Positions 6,168-7,352 of a stretch of 7,352 nucleotides of DNA are shown piece after piece (the stretch's first letter is position 1; every line of letters begins with the position of its first letter). A program made the translations under genes and the position numbers. The stretch spans positions 1-7,352 of the forward strand of contig CAAEDF010000115.1 of the NCBI GenBank assembly GCA_900754535.1. Direction: 5' to 3'. The notes beneath the pieces were generated by a model. That model was given only the letters and a program-made list of their open reading frames with translations. It was not told where the DNA came from and ran no database searches. Origin of the DNA: Clostridia bacterium. GTDB lineage: Bacteria > Bacillota > Clostridia > Oscillospirales > CAG-382.

Positions 6168-6195
6168 TGAAAATTTCGGTGCCGTGTGATATAAT
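6167..6195 (+). promoter_or_regulatory. Sigma-A promoter with extended -10 for the bactofilin-like gene
   Basis: TTGAAA (6167-6172), a 17-base spacer, then a perfect TATAAT (6190-6195) preceded by TG one base away (TGATATAAT, extended -10). This is a near-ideal housekeeping promoter. The predicted start is near 6202, giving a leader of about 57 bases. It implies vegetative expression of the plus-strand gene, in contrast to the sporulation genes on the other side. Confidence 0.85.
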
Positions 6196-6205
6196 CAAAC
6201 AAACC

Positions 6206-6237
6206 GCCGGATAACCTTTGATACGTGCGATTCCGGC
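6206..6237 (+). other. Inverted repeat in the leader of the bactofilin-like gene
   Basis: GCCGGA (6206-6211) pairs with TCCGGC (6232-6237) across a 20-base loop, ending eight bases before the Shine-Dalgarno. The stem is short and the loop long, so its stability is modest. It could be an operator for a dimeric regulator, a weak RNA hairpin, or chance. I see no riboswitch-like architecture. Confidence 0.3.
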
Positions 6238-6244
6238 TTTTATG

Positions 6245-6261
6245 AGAGGAGGAAAAAATTG
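6245..6261 (+). promoter_or_regulatory. Strong ribosome binding site with TTG start
   Basis: AGAGGAGG (6245-6252) is followed by a six-A spacer and the codon TTG (6259-6261). The Shine-Dalgarno is full length and ideally spaced. The frame it opens begins with a textbook signal peptide, so TTG is the start even though no ATG or GTG is nearby. Confidence 0.88.
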
Positions 6262-7352
6262 AAAAGAATTATTTCCGTGTCCTTTGCGGCCGTCCTTGCC
6301 GTCCTTTTGTCGGCGCTTGTATTCGCTCCTGTCTCATATGCTGCGGACGCCGATTCGTCTGTATCCGATACCTTGGTGTCCCAGGCGTCTTCCGGCAGCC
6401 AGAATGTATCTGCAGCGGGAAATGTGTTCGATTTGAACGGCGACGACGATTTTGTGCATTTCAGCGCCGTTGAAGGCATAATTATTAACGGAAGCACCGA
6501 GGGCGACATTATAGGCTTTTCGTATTCGCCGGTGATAAACGCATCCGTCGGCGGCTCTGTCCGCTATGCGGCAAACATTATTGAAATAAAAGGTGACGTC
6601 GCCAGAAATATAACCGTGCTTGCCATGGAGATGACTTCAAGCGGATCGTCAAAAGGAGTGTATTTTGCAGGCGGCACGCTGTATTTTTCGGGCAGCACCG
6701 GAACTCTTTCCGCTCAGGCCGAAAAGGTATATCTCAGCGGTCAGGTAAACGGGGACATCAATATAGAGGCGGATTCCGTTGAATTCCTCAACGGGTTCTC
6801 CTGCACAGGCAAGATCACTCTGACGGCCAGAAGCGTCAGCTTCGGACCCGTGGACAGATCGACCGTAACTTTCAACGAAATAACAACTGGAAGCGCGATA
6901 ACCGCGGCGATACTGGGGCTTTTTTACGATATCCCCGTCAATATAATACTTGCGTTTATCATCATGTTTGTTTTCCGCCGTTCGCTTGTCAGAGTATACG
7001 AGACTTTCAATGCCGACAAGTTCAAGATAACTTTCATGGGGTTTGCGGCGGCGGTATGCATACCTTTTATAGCCGTTCTTCTCCTTCTTACCTTTGTGGG
7101 CACAACAGTTTCGCTTGTTATCGCGGTGATATACGCGCTTTTGTATTATCTGAGCGTTGCGGCTGCTTCCGTAATAATAGGCGGGGTATACATGCCCGTT
7201 GAGAACAAATATCTTGCGTCGGCCGCAACGGCGGCAATATTGACCGTTCTGTGCGCCGTACCCGTGCTTTCGTATGCCGTTCCTGTCGTTTGTTTCCTGC
7301 TCACGCTCGGTACGATCGTACGCTCGGTCTTTTCCTCAAGGCGGACCCTTCC
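6259..7352 (+). CDS. Exported bactofilin-like beta-repeat protein with C-terminal membrane domain, 3' end cut off by the window edge
   Basis: 364 codons are present and the frame is open to the edge. Residues 1-28 form a signal peptide (MKRIISVSFAAVLAVLLSAL, then S-Y-A before the predicted cut). A low-complexity S/D/A linker follows to about 55. Residues 55-205 are rich in short strands separated by glycine and N-G-D turns, with a repeat of about 20 residues: AEKVYLSGQVNGDINIE, then ADSVEFLNGFSCTGKITLTA, then RSVSFG. This looks like a polymer-forming, bactofilin-type beta-solenoid facing the outside. From about 212 there are at least four membrane segments (about 214-238, 257-281, 283-311, 318-352), with a basic loop FRRSLVRVYETFNADKFK between the first two. 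Signal peptide plus bactofilin-like region plus membrane domain is a recurring but functionally undefined architecture in Clostridia, as I recall it. It may act in cell envelope organisation; I cannot assign a function. Expression is from its own sigma-A promoter. Confidence 0.8.
   Translation, partial: MKRIISVSFAAVLAVLLSALVFAPVSYAADADSSVSDTLVSQASSGSQNVSAAGNVFDLNGDDDFVHFSAVEGIIINGSTEGDIIGFSYSPVINASVGGSVRYAANIIEIKGDVARNITVLAMEMTSSGSSKGVYFAGGTLYFSGSTGTLSAQAEKVYLSGQVNGDINIEADSVEFLNGFSCTGKITLTARSVSFGPVDRSTVTFNEITTGSAITAAILGLFYDIPVNIILAFIIMFVFRRSLVRVYETFNADKFKITFMGFAAAVCIPFIAVLLLLTFVGTTVSLVIAVIYALLYYLSVAAASVIIGGVYMPVENKYLASAATAAILTVLCAVPVLSYAVPVVCFLLTLGTIVRSVFSSRRTL

Noticed and set aside
6240..6509. 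Minus-strand open frame of 89 codons
   Set aside because: It is antisense to the signal peptide and repeat start of the plus-strand gene, which has an ideal promoter, ribosome binding site and signal peptide.
1..7352. CRISPR arrays, tRNA/rRNA genes, insertion sequences, phage or toxin-antitoxin genes
   Set aside because: No regularly spaced repeats, cloverleaf patterns, transposase motifs or terminal inverted repeats were seen; all long stretches are accounted for by conserved genes.

Overview
The window carries the spoIIIA sporulation operon of a Gram-positive endospore former, most likely from class Clostridia. The evidence is the complete canonical order spoIIIAA-AB-AC-AD-AE-AF-AG-AH on the minus strand, short Clostridia-sized versions of AF and AG, strong GGAGG-type ribosome binding sites and medium GC content. 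I cannot place the genus. The long reading frames on the plus strand between 1 and about 6070 are shadows of these minus-strand genes.

Layout, in transcription order on the minus strand: a SpoVB-like MOP-superfamily flippase (6073 to 4547), then SpoIIIAA (ATPase), AB, AC, AD, AE, AF, AG and the first 134 codons of AH, which runs off the left edge. Genes overlap or are a few to about 40 bases apart, so this is almost certainly one transcription unit. A good candidate sigma-E promoter lies upstream of the flippase (-35 at 6160-6167, -10 at 6138-6145), and the mRNA would begin with a small hairpin. Together the spoIIIA products form the mother-cell side of the SpoIIIA-SpoIIQ channel ('feeding tube') that links mother cell and forespore during engulfment. 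AA is the motor ATPase, AB/AC/AD/AE/AF are the membrane base, and AF, AG and AH supply ring-forming domains in the intermembrane space. The flippase probably moves a lipid-linked envelope precursor, such as cortex peptidoglycan, in the same mother-cell programme.

Right part (6259 to the edge), plus strand: a divergent, right-truncated gene for a secreted or membrane-anchored protein. It has a signal peptide, a bactofilin-like beta-rich repeat region and a C-terminal multi-pass membrane region. It has a near-perfect extended -10 sigma-A promoter and a TTG start behind a strong Shine-Dalgarno. Its -35 box touches the -35 box of the divergent sigma-E candidate.

No new system stands out, because the core is a well-known machine. 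The points most worth checking are: (1) a possible one-base frameshift at the 3' end of spoIIIAF, where the adjacent frame encodes what looks like the missing last beta strand and ends exactly at the spoIIIAG ribosome binding site; (2) the overlapping divergent sigma-A/sigma-E promoters; (3) a SpoVB-like flippase physically overlapping spoIIIAA at the head of the operon; (4) the bactofilin-like membrane protein next to it.
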